Shown here: one piece after another, positions 34,777-47,732 of the stretch
Layout of the letters: the number at the start of each line of letters is the position of its first letter
Position numbering within the stretch: the stretch's first letter is position 1
Assembly: GCA_945910005.1 (NCBI GenBank)
Contig: OX246749.1
Span: 30,706,311 to 30,770,310, forward strand
DNA from: Isoperla grammatica
Lineage: Eukaryota; Arthropoda; Insecta; Plecoptera; Perlodidae
Direction: 5' to 3'
Length of the DNA: 64,000 nucleotides
The notes under the pieces: generated by a model
Database searches by the model: none
Told to the model about the DNA's origin: nothing
Seen by the model: only the letters and a program-made list of their open reading frames with translations
Position numbers and translations under genes: made by a program

Positions 34777-35070
34777 TTATTCCTCGGTCAACGTCTTCGC
34801 GTAGGACCAGGCAATGTAGTTGCCCCACACGGAGATCGCCAATACAACACATGCAAAAACAAGAGTAAGAAACGAAGTTTTCGTAACCGCTAACAAGTAG
34901 ATTCCGATAGCGAGTAAATACACAGCCAATCCGAGTAGCGTCGCCATGCCGCACTTTATGAAACAGGGGTTATCTCTTACCACACCGTGTATCACGAACA
35001 CCATTCCGACGAAAACGGTGCCGTGTACGACTATTGCGGTAATCACAAGCGCATATCTTTCATCCGACAA
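34777..35070 (-). CDS. Four-transmembrane protein, last exon
   Basis: The exon follows the acceptor GTTGTTTCAG, starts LSDERYALVI in phase 0, and encodes 97 residues to a stop. Three hydrophobic spans are visible: VITAIVVHGTVFVGMVFVI, MATLLGLAVYLLAIGIYLLA and LTLVFACVVLAISVWGNYI. A basic/cysteine loop (RDNPCFIKC) lies between the first two, and the acidic tail is TLTEE. With the exon at 50751-50909 (same strand, phase-0 donor) it makes a 150-residue tetraspan membrane protein. The family was not identified; no claudin or tetraspanin signature is visible. The pairing is inferred from matching phase, strand and hydrophobic pattern, and a further exon between them cannot be excluded. Confidence 0.7.
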   Translation of the reverse strand: MSDERYALVITAIVVHGTVFVGMVFVIHGVVRDNPCFIKCGMATLLGLAVYLLAIGIYLLAVTKTSFLTLVFACVVLAISVWGNYIAWSYAKTLTEE

Positions 35071-35318
35071 CTGAAACAACGTTAAGACATGCTAAATAGA
35101 TTACTGTACGTTTAACGACGTACTCGACAGCTGGGTCATGTGACGTCTTCCCAATCAAATCCATTATACATCACGGGGGTCGTTACAGGAGTCCAGCAAG
35201 GGAGGGCAGGGCCAAGTTAGAGGAGGAATCGTATATAGGACACTAAGGGGGTTGGAGGGGGGAGGCACTTGACTACATCTACCGGTCACCACGAGGTGGG
35301 TCCCTCCTCCTGGTGACC
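35071..35318. other. Intron start region, G-rich
   Basis: Contains a hairpin formed by GGTCACCACGAGG and CCTCCTGGTGACC near 35283-35314. No gene. Confidence 0.4.
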
Positions 35319-35376
35319 GTGTGTCTGTCTGCGTGTGCGTGTGTCTGTGTGCGTGTGTTTTATTATTATTATTTTA
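35319..35376. repeat. Degenerate (TG)n followed by (TTA)n
   Basis: GTGTGTCTGTCTGCGTGTGC and similar dinucleotide-rich sequence runs into TTTATTATTATTATTTTA. It is the same TG-then-TTA order seen at 43594 and 50414, and probably the left half of the insertion site of Tx1 copy C. Confidence 0.75.
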
Positions 35377-38300
35377 TTGTTGCAATGCATACAAACTCGG
35401 TCAAAACGGGCGTAAACATGTTGTACGGACATAAATGTCAATTATTTCCATGTGTTTACCTTATATAACTCTACTTAGAACTAATTAAATACATTATTTT
35501 TCCAAAACCAACTGTAGATGCTATGTACGGTCATGGCCGATTTATACTCATCCCAGCACTAGCTCTTCGTATAGTGGAAACTACCATCAGGGATGGAGAA
35601 CTTTTTGAAGTCTTCATTCTTCAAAGTTCAAAAATTTGCGCACTATCCTACACGTGCTCAAAATTATTATTGCTTTTTGCATCTCGATGTATATGTTCGG
35701 TTGGAGACCAATTAGTTTAATACTGTCATGGAGTTTACGCGGAACAATAACATTTGCTGATATAATTAACGGTACAACAGTTACGATATTCTGTTTCCAC
35801 AACCTTTTTATTTCAATAGATAACTCTTTATATCTGTTTATCTTTTCCCGCCAAGTTGTCCCGCCGTTCATATTACATTTTCCACATTTATCTTTCACTG
35901 TGACGTCTTTCATTAAGTATTTTTTGTAATTGTTAAGTCTTGATTACTTTATCTTGAATAGCGATCATTAATCCCTCTGTTTCGCTGAAAATGTCCCCGG
36001 ACGTTAACCATTTGTTCGATGCTACCATATCGACGTTATCCTTAAGAAGTTCTTTATAATGTCTGCTATGTTAAGTCTTTTCTGATATCCTTACCTCCTT
36101 TGCTGTGTCAGAATTTATTTTTTGAAGCAAGTTTAAATTTCCACTTGTCTGCCGACACTATAGCTCTATGAACTTGTGAATGTGGGCATTTTGTATAAAA
36201 GTACTTTCTTAGAATTTCAATTTGTTTATAATATAAAATTGTTTAAATCAACCAAGCCTCTTCCCCCTTTTTCTCTCGGTAGAGTCACTCTTTCTATTGA
36301 TGACTTAGGGTGATGACTTCTGAATTTGGTGAATGTTGTGGGGGTGAGAATTTCCAGGGCATGAATTTCTGTCTGTGTCCAATTAATAATTCCGAATGAA
36401 TATGTAAGTACCGGTAAAGCATAAGTGTTAATTGCTTTGATCTTGTTTTTACCATTCAGTTGTGTTTTTAAAATGGATCCTATTCGTTTCATGTATGCAG
36501 AAATTAATTTACTTGTCATCAGTTTATGATCAATTCGTTTAGCCTGCGCAAATCCTAGATATTTGTATACGTCTTCTTCGTCCATTACACCAATTCGGTT
36601 GTCTTCGTCAATTTCAAACTCTTCTTATTTCGTAATCTTTCCTTTGATGACATGCAGTGACTTACATTTATCAATTCCAAAATCCATACATATATCTCTA
36701 CTGAATTCTAATGTTGAGTTAAGTAGATTCGTCATGTGCGTCGCGTTTAGAGCATATATATAACTTGAGATCGTCCATGTAGAATAGATGTGAAAGTGTG
36801 TGGCAAACCGTATTACCGTCCTTTATCTTGAAACCATGTGTAGATTTGTTAAGTATGTGAGATAATGGATTTAATGAAAGACAAAACCATAACGCACTAA
36901 GCGAGTGACCTTGAAAAATACCTCGTCGGATGTTAACTGGGTCAGTACATATCTGCTCTTTGCGTACGTTTAACTTTACGTTGTTTTCCAACTCTGCATT
37001 GCTGTCCGCAAAAAGTTTACTATCAATGGGTTTACTTTATAAATTTCCAGTATCTGTATTAGCCACGAATGTGGTGACGAATCATACGCTTTCTTGTAAT
37101 CGATATAGCTAACGTGAATGTTTCTCTTCTTGTTGAATGATTGGTTCATTACAACAGAATCGATAATTAATTGTTCCTTACACCCTTGCGACAATTTACG
37201 ACATCCCTTTTGTTTTTCAGCTAATATATTGTGTTCTTCGCAAAGACTATATATTTTATTTGTTATGCACTATGTCAAGATTTTGTATATAGTTTGTAAG
37301 CATGTAATTGGTCAATATTTACTTAGATTTTTTGAGTCATTATCTTCTGGTTTAAGAAATGTTATTCCTTCAGTAAAGAAATCTGGTAAATCCTTGTCTC
37401 CTAATATAAATTCATTAAGATATATTTAGCAATCTGGGTGAGCATGTTTGAATATTTCTGGTACCAAAAATTTGGAATGTTATCATTACCGGATAATTTC
37501 CAATTATGAGCATTTCGTATCGTTGATTTTATATCAGTAACACTAATGCCAACAAAAGTCATTTCTTCGACATCACTCATTGCCTCAATTTCATCTTGAA
37601 TCCATGTTGCATTAGGATAGTGCATTAATGGGTTACTCCATATCCCACCCCAAAACTGCTCAATCTCTGTCTTCGATGGTATACCATTTCCTACTATTTC
37701 TTCTTTATTGTTAATTTGCTGATAAAATTCTTTTTCTTTTTCTTTAAACATTTCGTTTTGTTCTTTTCTATCACTACACTCTTTATACCTTCGTTATCTG
37801 TTGGCTTATGCACTTACTTTTTGCTTTAGAGTATCTAAATATTTGTTTGTAGCCTCGTTCGGTGTTTCATGTATAGTATGGATTTTGAATCTTTCAAATA
37901 TGCTTTGGCAATATTGTAATATCTTCTTAGATCTATTACTCATCCTGAATTGTTCTAATCTCCCAATATATCTCCTAAACTCGTTGATCCTTTTGACTAA
38001 TCTCCGTTCCCATTTTGGAGTCTTATTTGTTTTTATGTTCTGAGAATGTACCAACTTTATTTTTAATCCTAATTGTCTGACCACTGCTACGGCTCCACAA
38101 TATATTGCTGCATGCACTTCTTCAAACGATAATTGTTTCTTCGCGTAATCTAACAATATTTGTGCATTCATTACGTGCATTAGTATATCCATTTGCTTAG
38201 ACTGTTTAGGTTTAGGAATTCTTGGTCTCTTGTTCGGTTCTATATGTGCAAATTCTGACAAAGCATTTTCAAAAGCTAAATGTAATATGTCCTATAACTC

Positions 38301-38531
38301 GTCTATTTCTTGTGTGTTCCTTCTTGTATCCTCTTCTTGTTCAATGTAATTTATATGTGGATGTTGTTGATGTACCTCTTGTGTGTTCTGACCTTCTGGT
38401 AGATCTACTTGTTCCATTAATTCTTGTCGTGGATGGTCATAGTTTCTTGATGCTTCCATGATGTGCTCCTTGTTCGCCAAATCCTCTTCATTTTCTTGAT
38501 CCGTTTGTAGTTTTTCCTCTACTTCATGTCT
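35377..38531 (-). mobile_element. R4/Dong-type LINE (restriction-like endonuclease), 5'-truncated
   Basis: A minus-strand non-LTR element with a reverse transcriptase followed by a C-terminal restriction-like endonuclease region, the layout of R2/R4/NeSL-type LINEs. (TTA)n lies directly against both ends (35359-35376 and 38532 onward). The Dong element of silkworm, an R4-clade member, was described in TAA repeats, so the insertion site fits the assignment. The N-terminal region is probably lost. Confidence 0.75.
35614..38261 (-). pseudogene. R4-type reverse transcriptase-endonuclease, many breaks
   Basis: In reading order (right to left): KPKQSKQMDILMHVMNAQ (38261-37806); KEEIVGNGIPSKTEIEQFWG and HNWKLSGNDNIPNFWYQKY (37751-37401); HVSYIDYKKAYDSSPHSWL, motif A (37194-36976); RRGIFQGHSLSALWFCLSL, motif B, and LFYMDDLKLYICS, motif C (36991-36719); YKYLGFAQAKRIDH and PREKGGRGLVDL (36585-36226); then the end of the endonuclease region, WREKINRYKELSIEIKRLWK and TVVPLIISANV (35913-35614). 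A CPHSQVH trace near 36170 is the remnant of the zinc-binding part. Several frameshifts and stops make it inactive. Confidence 0.8.
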
Positions 38532-38787
<256 letters not shown>

Positions 38788-38876
38788 CAAGTCAGTCACC
38801 GTAGGAGAAGGACGTGTTTGGTGAGCGCTCCACGATATAGCGATAACAAGTGAATCGAGTGTGTAGTACAGCTAAC

Positions 38877-39748
38877 ATGCAGTGTTCCCGGTGCAAGGAC
38901 GATGTGCCGGCTAGTGGAGACTTTGTGACCTGCTATGGGGAGTGCAAAGAGAAATTCATTTTGAGTGTTCGGGGCTGCGTGAGACGACGTACCGCAGGTA
39001 ATCTACCAAGGATAAAATGGCGTGGAGGTGCGTTGATTGTCGCGTCGTGACGCCCGGGGTAGCCGATGAGGACGACGCTTCGCAGCTCAGCCAGAAGACA
39101 GGTGAGGGGCAGGAGAGCTCGGGAGTGTTACTGTCGATGGTGAAAGAAAATAGGGACAAAGTTACTTCCAATGAACTTATTTTAGGAACTCTTATGTCAA
39201 AAATTGACGAGTTGACTTTAAGCAATAAGGAGAAAGATGTCGCAATAAAGAATTTAACTTTGCGTGTGAACAGATTGGAACAAGAAAAACTAGAGACTAA
39301 TTTAGAAATCCAGGGTATTTTGTTTAATGAGGGTGATAATAATTTCTCGATTGTGAGTAAAATCGCCAAGGCGCTTGATGTAGAATACAATGATCGTGAC
39401 GTAGCAGATGTGTTTCGTATAAACAACAACAAATCCTCCCGGCTGATTGTCAAGTTTTATGACAAAGTTACGAGAGACGAGTGGTCGAGTAAGCGTCGCA
39501 AGGTCGTGACTAACAACCATATCAAACCGAATTCCAACGATCAGCGCATTTATCTGAACGAACAGTTGACCCCTGCAATGCGAGGCCTATCCTGGGAAGC
39601 GCGTCAAGCGGCGCGTGAGTGCGGGTTCAAGTTCACCTGGATGAAGAATGTCAACATATTCATGCGTCGCAACGAGCGGTCACCTGTAATTAGGGTGAAC
39701 TCGGTCGACGATTTGCCCATCCCGCGACAGGTAGACACTCAAGATTGA
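38877..39748 (+). pseudogene. LINE ORF1: PHD-type finger, coiled coil, RRM-like domain
   Basis: ATG at 38877 opens MQCSRCKDDVPASGD and CYGECKEKF. A one-base shift near 38960 is needed to continue HFECSGLRETTYRR and join MAWRCVDCR (39017), completing a C4HC3-like finger. Then come a coiled coil (ELILGTLMSKIDELTLSNKE) and an RNA-binding-like region (LEIQGILFNEGDNN through VNIFMRRNERSPVIRV) as in ORF1 proteins of CR1-like LINEs. From 39017 the frame is intact for 243 residues. ORF1 proteins coat the element's RNA. Confidence 0.75.
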
Positions 39749-42718
39749 CTACTGGATTCAAAGTTTGTGTTTCATATTAACATTCGTAGCTTAAGAAAAA
39801 ATTTTGATAATTTGATTGCATTTTTGAAGTCTAACAATTGTTCTTATAAGGTAATCGTTTTAACAGAAGTGTGGATAAAGGAGTCTGAAAGCAAGTTTTA
39901 TGTTATTCCTTATTATACTATGCTTATTGCTGCAACCAAGACATGACGAGCGCTCAGGAGGTGTGGCTGTCTATGTCAAGGAAAGCTATAAGTTCAAGTG
40001 GAAACCGTTTACTTGTAATACAGCTGAAGGTATCATTTTATACTTCAATATTGGCTTTGGAAAGCTAACATTAATATCTCTATATCGTTAAAGCAAACAG
40101 GCCCTTATTAAGCCTTTTATTGGTGATCTTAGCAAATTAATAGGGAGTGAATCAGGAAATCCATGTATATTATTGGGTGACCTTAATAAAGACATAACGG
40201 AAAGACTTAAAGCAAGTGATACCAACAATGTACACGTAAACGCTTATTTGGACTTGTTATATTCTGAAGGGTTTATCTCGTGCATAAACGTGCCCACCCG
40301 GATAAGTAATGTTACTGAGACATGTAAGTATTGATCACATCTTTGTACGCAACTGTAAACAAGTTGAAATCATCTGTAATACATTAAACTGTGGTCTCAC
40401 AGACCACAAGGCAACTACAGTTAGCGTGGAAAACAATGTGGCAGAGCCAAGCACAACAAACCTGATCAAATATGTTGACAAAAATATTTTGGAACTAAAT
40501 CCAAGTCAACATAACTGGGAGAAGTTATTTAACTCGATCTCGGTAGAGGAGGCCTTTAATGTTTTTTTTTGAGGCGCTTGAACTAATTATAGATAACTCG
40601 TATGTTGAACTAAGGTTGTGGAGAGGCTTTAAAAAACGGAAAGATTTGATTTCTCCTGAAACAGTCGCCATAATACTGGATAAACAAGCTGTATATAAAG
40701 CATTAAAACGACACCCAGATGATGAGCTGTTGAAATAGAGATGTAAAACACTTAGTAAAGAAGCAAGCATGAACATAAAGCGTGATAAAATAAACTTCTA
40801 CAAGGAAGAAATAGAGAAGGCAGTCAATAAAGGCAAGAACTATTGACATGTCGTTAACAAAATATTGAAAGGCAAAGGGCACGAAGCAATATCTGAAATA
40901 ACAATTGATTGAGAAAAGACGCTTACTGAAGATGATCCTAGTCGAGTAGCAAACCATTTTAACGATTATTTTATAAATGTTGCTAATATTGCGGCTAGCG
41001 GCGGCGAGCAAGCAGGAAGTGAGGACGCAACGAGGGAGAATTTTAAGAAGCACTGGGTTAACCAAACCATGCACGTTTCTGAAATAACTGAAGCTGATCT
41101 TGTACAAGTCATCAGAAGCATGAAACGTAAAACAAGTGCCGGGATTGATAGAGTTAATATCTGTATGATAAAAGATAATATTGACATTTTTGTACCGATT
41201 TTCAAATACCTGTTTAATCTTTCTATCAACAATAGCTATTTTAAAAACGTCTGTCATTATACCTGTTTTTAAAGCTGGTGATAAAACAATGGTGACCAAT
41301 TATCGTCCAAAATTCACTTTTACAATCTTTATCGAAAATTTTAGAGGTTTATGTCAAAAATCAAGTTTTAAACTTTTTACAATCTATCAATTATTTTTCT
41401 CCAAATCAATATGGTTTCTTGCCAAACAAAAATGTTGATATGGCTATAGATAGCCATACAAAACATATCACTCAAGCAATGGAAAAAAATCACAAGACCA
41501 TGGGTGTAGATCAAGAAGCTAATTTATACTGGATAGCAAGAAAAATGAATGGCTGAAAAGTCATCATTGCATAAAAGGAAAAAAAAATATTTAGACTTGA
41601 GTAAGGCATTTGATATGATCTCTCACAATTTATTGATAGAAAAACTTCAAAACTGCGGTCTAAGGGAAAAAATTGGTATTTGGTTTCAATGATATTTAAG
41701 AAAACGAACACAAATGGTAAATAAATGGTACTTTCAGTGATAAAATGACTGTTAATCGTGGTGTCCCGCAAGGGTCTGTGTTTGGGCCACTATTTTTCCT
41801 GATTTTTATGAATGACATCTCTCTGCTGCCTCTTTATGCCAAGATTACTTTGTTTGCAGATGATGCTGCTCTAGTTTTATCAGCTGGGTCGTATTTAATT
41901 TTAGAAATCCTTGTTGTTCAAGACTTGCGTGTGTTATTCTCTTATTTTAACAGAAATGGTCTTGTTCTCAATAGCTTAAAAACGAATTATATATTGTTTC
42001 GTTTTAAAGAGCAGGCCACGATTCCTCATCTCAAGATTGTTGACCATGATTCAAAATGTATTAAGGAGACTGGATGTAAATGTAGCTGTATTGAAATGTG
42101 TGATTCTATTAGATATCTGGGCGTCTATATAGATTCATCCTTAAGTTGGAGTATGCACATACAGATGTTATCTATAAAGCTTAGAGCAATTAACTACATT
42201 TTTTACCATCTTAAGAAGATAATGCCTATTCATGTTTTACGTCAGTTATATTTCGCAATTTTTCAATCTATTCTGCAATTTGGTATTATTCACTGGGGTG
42301 GAACATTTGACTACAAACTAATTTCTCTTCGTACAACACAAAACTATGTCATAAGAACAATTTTCAACATAAATCTTCTTGAACCAGTTGATTATATATA
42401 TGCAAAGTTTAATATTCTTCCTTTGTCACTTCTCTATACTTGTTAAAAGTTGTTACATATGTATTTAAGAATTTGAGTAACTATCATTTTACAACCAATA
42501 GTGTGAACACCAGGAAGTCAAGAATGCTGAGATTGAATGTACCGGACTTTAGAATGACAAACACGAGAAACCAATTAACTTATAAAGGGCCACAATTGTT
42601 CAACATCATTATTAGTCAAATGCCTGAGTTCTTTGTTTCTATGAAATATATTACTTTTAAAAAACTGGCGGAACATACGATTAAAGAGGGAACTTGGTTT
42701 CAGTTGCAGTACTCTTAA
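39749..42718 (+). pseudogene. LINE ORF2: endonuclease and reverse transcriptase, broken
   Basis: Endonuclease blocks are FHINIRSLRKNFDN, IVLTEVWIKESESK, SGGVAVYVKESYK, LLGDLNKDI, VSIDHIFVRNCK and LTDHKATTV. Reverse transcriptase blocks are KRKTSAGIDRVNICMIK, VFKAGDKTMVTNYRP, YLDLSKAFDMISH (41595 region), NRGVPQGSVFGPLFFLIF and TLFADDAALVLSAGS. The C-terminal part (SIRYLGVYIDSSLSWSMHI; last frame 42440-42718) is well kept. At least six frameshifts or stops occur before 41745. Confidence 0.85.
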
Positions 42719-43186
42719 CTTTTAAATGTAGGTCAACATTGTTTCAGGACTGTTTAGGATTAGTTTCGTATTATTAAAGCATTGTTTTACAATTTTACAA
42801 CTACTGTTGACCTGTATAGATAATCAACTATGGCTTTTGTAATTCTTACTTTTTAACAAATCATAATTTGATTTAATTATTCGCAGAACGCTTAACTTTT
42901 TAAATGTAATAACAGCATTGTTTTAGAAGTGTTTTAGCATTGATTTTAGTATAATTACAACAATGTATTTTAACAACCGTCCGTTTTTATAGAGAATTAA
43001 ACAGGTTTTTTGTAATTTTAAGTCAAAATCTAAATTTGTATTGATTACGTTGACTGTGCACTATTTTATTTATGTATTAAAAGCAAACCTTCGAGCGAGC
43101 AATGAGCTCATGAAGGTGTTTGCTCAATATTAAACTTGGGTCATTGTACAGAATAATAAATAAATGAAATGAAATGAATGAAATAA

Positions 43187-43258
43187 TAATAATTATTATT
43201 ATTATAAAAAAACCGATAGGGGAGAGAAACCTATGTCCAGAAGGATATGTTAACTCAA
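43187..43258 (-). mobile_element. Tx1-like LINE copy C: 55-bp 3' remnant with tail
   Basis: CCGATAGGGGAGAGAAACCT and TATGTCCAGAAGGATATGTT match the 3' end of copy A at 43634 onward with few changes. (TTA)n lies on its left and (TG)n starts on its right, so on the minus strand it is a severely 5'-truncated copy with a (TAA)n tail. Confidence 0.8.
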
Positions 43259-43637
<379 letters not shown>

Positions 43638-43889
43638 AAACCGATAGGGGAGAGAAAACTATGTCCAGAAGGATATGTTAACTCAAAAACATGAAACAAG
43701 TCTCTTCAATCTGACGGAATCAATAGGGGATAGTTACAAGGAATGGAACAGAAATCCAACTTAAAATTGCACTTTAGGATGCAGGCTGAGGGCCTGCTTC
43801 CTTCCCGTCGATATTGGAGGAAAGAATGAAAACAAAGTTTGGGTTTGGAAAAACAAACCCTACCGGTCGAAGACTAAAGACATTTGGCT

Positions 43890-46800
43890 TTACTGTGTAA
43901 GCGCTTGACTAAAAAGAATCTCGCCATTTTCAATGGAGCAGAGCGCCCCCCTATCGCACCACTTTGCCATGAAGCCATCGAGCGCTCCGCGACCAAGGTA
44001 CCAAGCGTACTCCTTGATGATGCGAGACTTTAGACGAGCTTTCAGGACATGATCGTAGAGCGCAGGCTCGCGGTCCTCTTTGAAGAAGCTTACAAGTAGC
44101 CTGTAGACTGTGCTCTTGGCCAACACGAGAACAAAATTGGCCAAATCGATTTGGTTGGAGGTGGAGGTATTGTCGGGACTGAACCCGACATAGAGCTCTC
44201 GAGCAGACAATCCACGGCGACCCAGTAAGTTTCTGATTAGCAAATCAGCCAGGCGCCACATTTGCACGGCCCGGCGACAGGACACTATCATGTGCCAAGC
44301 CGAACCCTCGACCTGGCACCAGGGGCACAGGCGAGAGGCGGCCAACCCTGCGTGGAACAAGAAGATAGGATCTGCCAGACGGTTCTTGTTGAAACGCCAC
44401 ACGACCTCGGAATCGAATCCAAGGGAGGGTGAGCGAACGAGAGCTCTCCAATTGACTCGATCGTGCGACCAGTGTCCCTCTAGAGAACCGTCTAGGCGGA
44501 GGGAGTTGACCATGATGTCACGCAGGATCGACCGCCTGTGCTGTTGAGGGAGCAGGGAGACCCACTCGCCGGTCAACGGGCGACGATACAACAGATTTGG
44601 GGGCCAGGGTTCAGGACCCAGAACATCTTTCACGCCACGAAAACGTAGATGGCAGAAGGCTCGGATCCTGTTCCCGTTGACGCCAAGAGCTTGGCGAACT
44701 CGACCAGATTGTTCGGCAAAGCCCTCCAACCGGTCGACGTCGGTCCACTCTGAACCATTGAGTAGGTCCCCGAGCGTTTTACAACCCAGCAAAGCCCATG
44801 AGGGAATGAAGGGAGAAGTGGCCGTTGGGAGAAGCGACGTTTCTGTCAGGGGAACGTCTCGCATTCCGCAGTTCGTTGACGGGAAATTCTCGGGCTTTGG
44901 TTTCAGGGAGAACCAAGCTTTGAGCACGGTTTGGAGAAACTCGGAGGTGTTACGAGCCGCAGGCCCACCGAATTTGGGGTGAAACAAAACCTGCCAGCCA
45001 AGACCTAATCGGCAAAACTTGCCAAGGAAATGCCGAGTCATGACGTGACAGGGGTGATCTTCTAAGTTGGAAAGAAATCGGTGTGCATAAACGACTCGGA
45101 ACATGGCCACCTTCGACGCCAGGTGGACCAGGCCGAGTCCTCCAAGATGGACGGGGGCACAGAGGTCGCGCAGACGCGTCCAGTGTCTCCGGCCGGCCCA
45201 TACAAAATTTGCCAGTTCCCCCTGAAGCCGGTTGAGAAGCGCAGGAGGTGGGGGCAGCACTTGAAATGTGTACCACAGTCTAGGTGCCAGGAACTGGTTT
45301 GCGACTAGAACTCGACCACGAAGAGACATGGTCGACGCTCGGCCTCGCCACCTTTGGATTGCGACGAGGAACTTTTCCCGCAACGCGTCGAAGCCCCTGG
45401 CCTTGATTACAGGCGTATTGCCCAACATTACCCCCAAACACTTGCCGCCCTCACTCGACCAAGCGAAATCGAGTGGAGAGTCCCGACGCCCGACCCAGCT
45501 GCCTGCCCACAGACCGGTGGACTTTTGAGTATTGAGTCGTGCCCCAGACTGAACCGCGTAGATGTGGTAAACTACCCCCAACCGGTCGAAATCCTCGTCG
45601 TCAGCGATGAAGACCGATACGTCATCGGCGTATCCTGAGACGACGAGTCTGCGTTCCAGTTGACCAGGTATAAGAAACCCCGAGAGTCTTGATCTGCACA
45701 GTCTGAGGAAAGGCTCAACTGTAAGCGAGAACAGCTGACCTGACAGGGGACATCCCTGTCGGATTCCCTGACCGAAAGGAAAGGGAGCCGTCAAACATGA
45801 CCCCACTCGTACGAAGCACGTGGCGCCGGCGTAAAGTGCAGGAGGGTTTGCACGAAATGTTCGCCGAAACCATACGATCGGAGAAGGTGAAAGAGATAGT
45901 GTTGGTTCACCCTGTCGAATGCTCCCTGTTGGTCAAGGGAGAGAACTGCTAGGGGAACCTGTTCGGTGTTGGCGTACTCCACGACGTCACGATGCAGGTG
46001 GAGGCTGTCGAAGATGGTTCTCCCCGGAACGCAGTAGCCCTGATCGGGGTGGACCAGCGAGACAATTACTCGGCTCAACCGTGTTGCCAAAGCACGTGCG
46101 ACGATCTTGTAATCCACGGTGAGCAGAGAAATAGGACGCCAGTTTTTGATGTCCAGCCTGTCACCCGACTTAGGAAGTAGCGTCAGGATAGACTTTTGTG
46201 CAGATCGGGGAAGAAGGCCGGTCTCCATGGAGTGCGCCAACATTTCCTCAAACGGACCCGACAGCTCACTCCAAAAGAACGAGTAGAACTCGGGAGTGAG
46301 ACCATCAATTCCGGGAGACTTCCCTTTGTTCAGGGACCCAAGAGCTTCGGTGAGTTCTTGTTGGCTCAGCGGCCGATCTAGGCTCTCACGTTGGAGGCGA
46401 GAAAGTAGAGGCAGGGTCTCGTACAGGGGCGAGTCTTCCTCGATTGTCACGGGCGTGGCAGCGTAAACCTCCTGGAAGTGACGCCTCGCCACCGTGCATA
46501 GCGACGGTCCATCAGACACGACGCGCCCTTCCAGGCGCAGTTCTTTGAGGGGTTGAAACGTGGGAGCCATGTCACGAGCCAAACTTGGTCCTGCCGGACT
46601 GTCCGAAGCGAGGAGGTGGGCGTAGCGAGAGTTTGCCAGCACTCTCTCGCTTCTCCTTGTGTACGCGTCGCGCACTTGGGAGGTTGCGTGAGCTAAATCT
46701 GCCGTGGTGTGTTTACCCAGCAGGGGACTGGACACGATTCGATCGACACGCCTCTCGAGTTGTGCAAACGTCTCGTCCGACATTTGCCGGCGGAGTCTAA

Positions 46801-47716
46801 TGAATCGGATGGTCGTGGTCTGAATCTCCTGCTTGATGGCATCCCACCAGTGGTGGAGCGAGGAGTAATGATTGCGACGAGCCTCGAATGATTCGAGAAG
46901 CTCGCGAATACAATTTCCGAAGTTCGGGTCCTCCAAGAGAGTATTGTCAAAGCGCCAATATGGCGAGACAAACTTAGGCGTTCGTAGCGACATAGTGGCC
47001 AGCAGTGCAAGGTGGTCGGAGAAAGCGGGCAATACGCGCACGCCGGTCATCAAAGTGGTCACTTCGGGAGTGCCATAGAACCTGTCTATGCGAGAGGCGG
47101 AATGCAGTGGGGCATTGCCCACATACGTGAAACCTGGCTCCCCGGGGTGAAACTCCCGCCACAAATCGGAGAGGTCTGCTGTCGTTACTGTGTTCCGGAG
47201 CAGTCGGGCAACGCGCGGATACCGCTCGACGCCCCCGGATCTGTCAGTGTTGGGATCCAACGTACAGTTGAAGTCCCCCCCAACAAGGAACTGAGCGTCG
47301 ACTCCAGCGGTACCACGTACGTCGCTGATGTGACGTTCAAGGCACGTCAGAATGTCCAGAGCTATGGCTTGGTTGTGTGGCAAATAAACGGAGATGACGT
47401 GAAGCGTCCGACCTGTGGTGGGAATCTCTAGGAGAAGTTCCTGAAGATAGCCAGGGTATAGAATATTATGGGCTCGAAAGACCATGGGTGATGACTTACG
47501 AAGTCCTATCATGGTCCCCGAGCACACTTGAACAGGGGGGTTGAAATAAAAAGAGTACTTTGAGATTAAAAGGGGTAGTGGTGATGAGGACGTGTTTGTC
47601 TCCTGTAGGAGGACGACGTCGGGGAAGTGGCGATCCAGGAAGGTCGACAGCTGACTCCATTTAAAGTCGCTACGAACGCTCCTTGCATTAAGGGTGATGA
47701 AAATTGTCTCCGCCAT
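43890..47716 (-). pseudogene. Tx1-like ORF2: APE endonuclease and reverse transcriptase, one frameshift
   Basis: About 1,280 residues. The ATG at 47716 opens MAETIFITLNARSV; the endonuclease follows with VVLLQETNTS, VISVYLPHNQ, FLVGGDFNCTLD, SRIDRFYGTP and AFSDHLAL. Reverse transcriptase: NKGKSPGIDGLTPEFYSFFW, LLPKSGD, NWRPISLLTVDYKI, HPDQGYCVPGRTIFDSL and SLDQQGAFDRV (motif A). These blocks are typical of the Tx1/L1 lineage. A one-base change near 45838-45848 then breaks the frame. It resumes as YAGATCFVRVGSCL, FGQGIRQGCPLSG (motif B) and SGYADDVSVFI (motif C). Near the C-terminus is a CPWCQVEGSAWHMIVSC zinc-knuckle-like motif. The protein would nick (CA)n/(TG)n DNA and copy the element RNA there. 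Apart from the frameshift all motifs look intact. Confidence 0.9.
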
Positions 47717-47732
47717 GTTGGTGACAGGTTTT

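Larger units (their letters stand above)
38788..43186 (+). mobile_element. CR1/Jockey-group LINE, nearly full length, decayed
   Basis: The order is 5' leader, ORF1 with PHD-type finger, APE endonuclease, reverse transcriptase, C-terminal region and 3' UTR. The 3' end holds a hairpin (AGCAAACCTTC against GAAGGTGTTTGCT, about 43081-43124) and a GAAATGAAATGAATGAAA tail. It lies between two (TTA)n stretches. Multiple stops make it non-autonomous. Confidence 0.85.
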
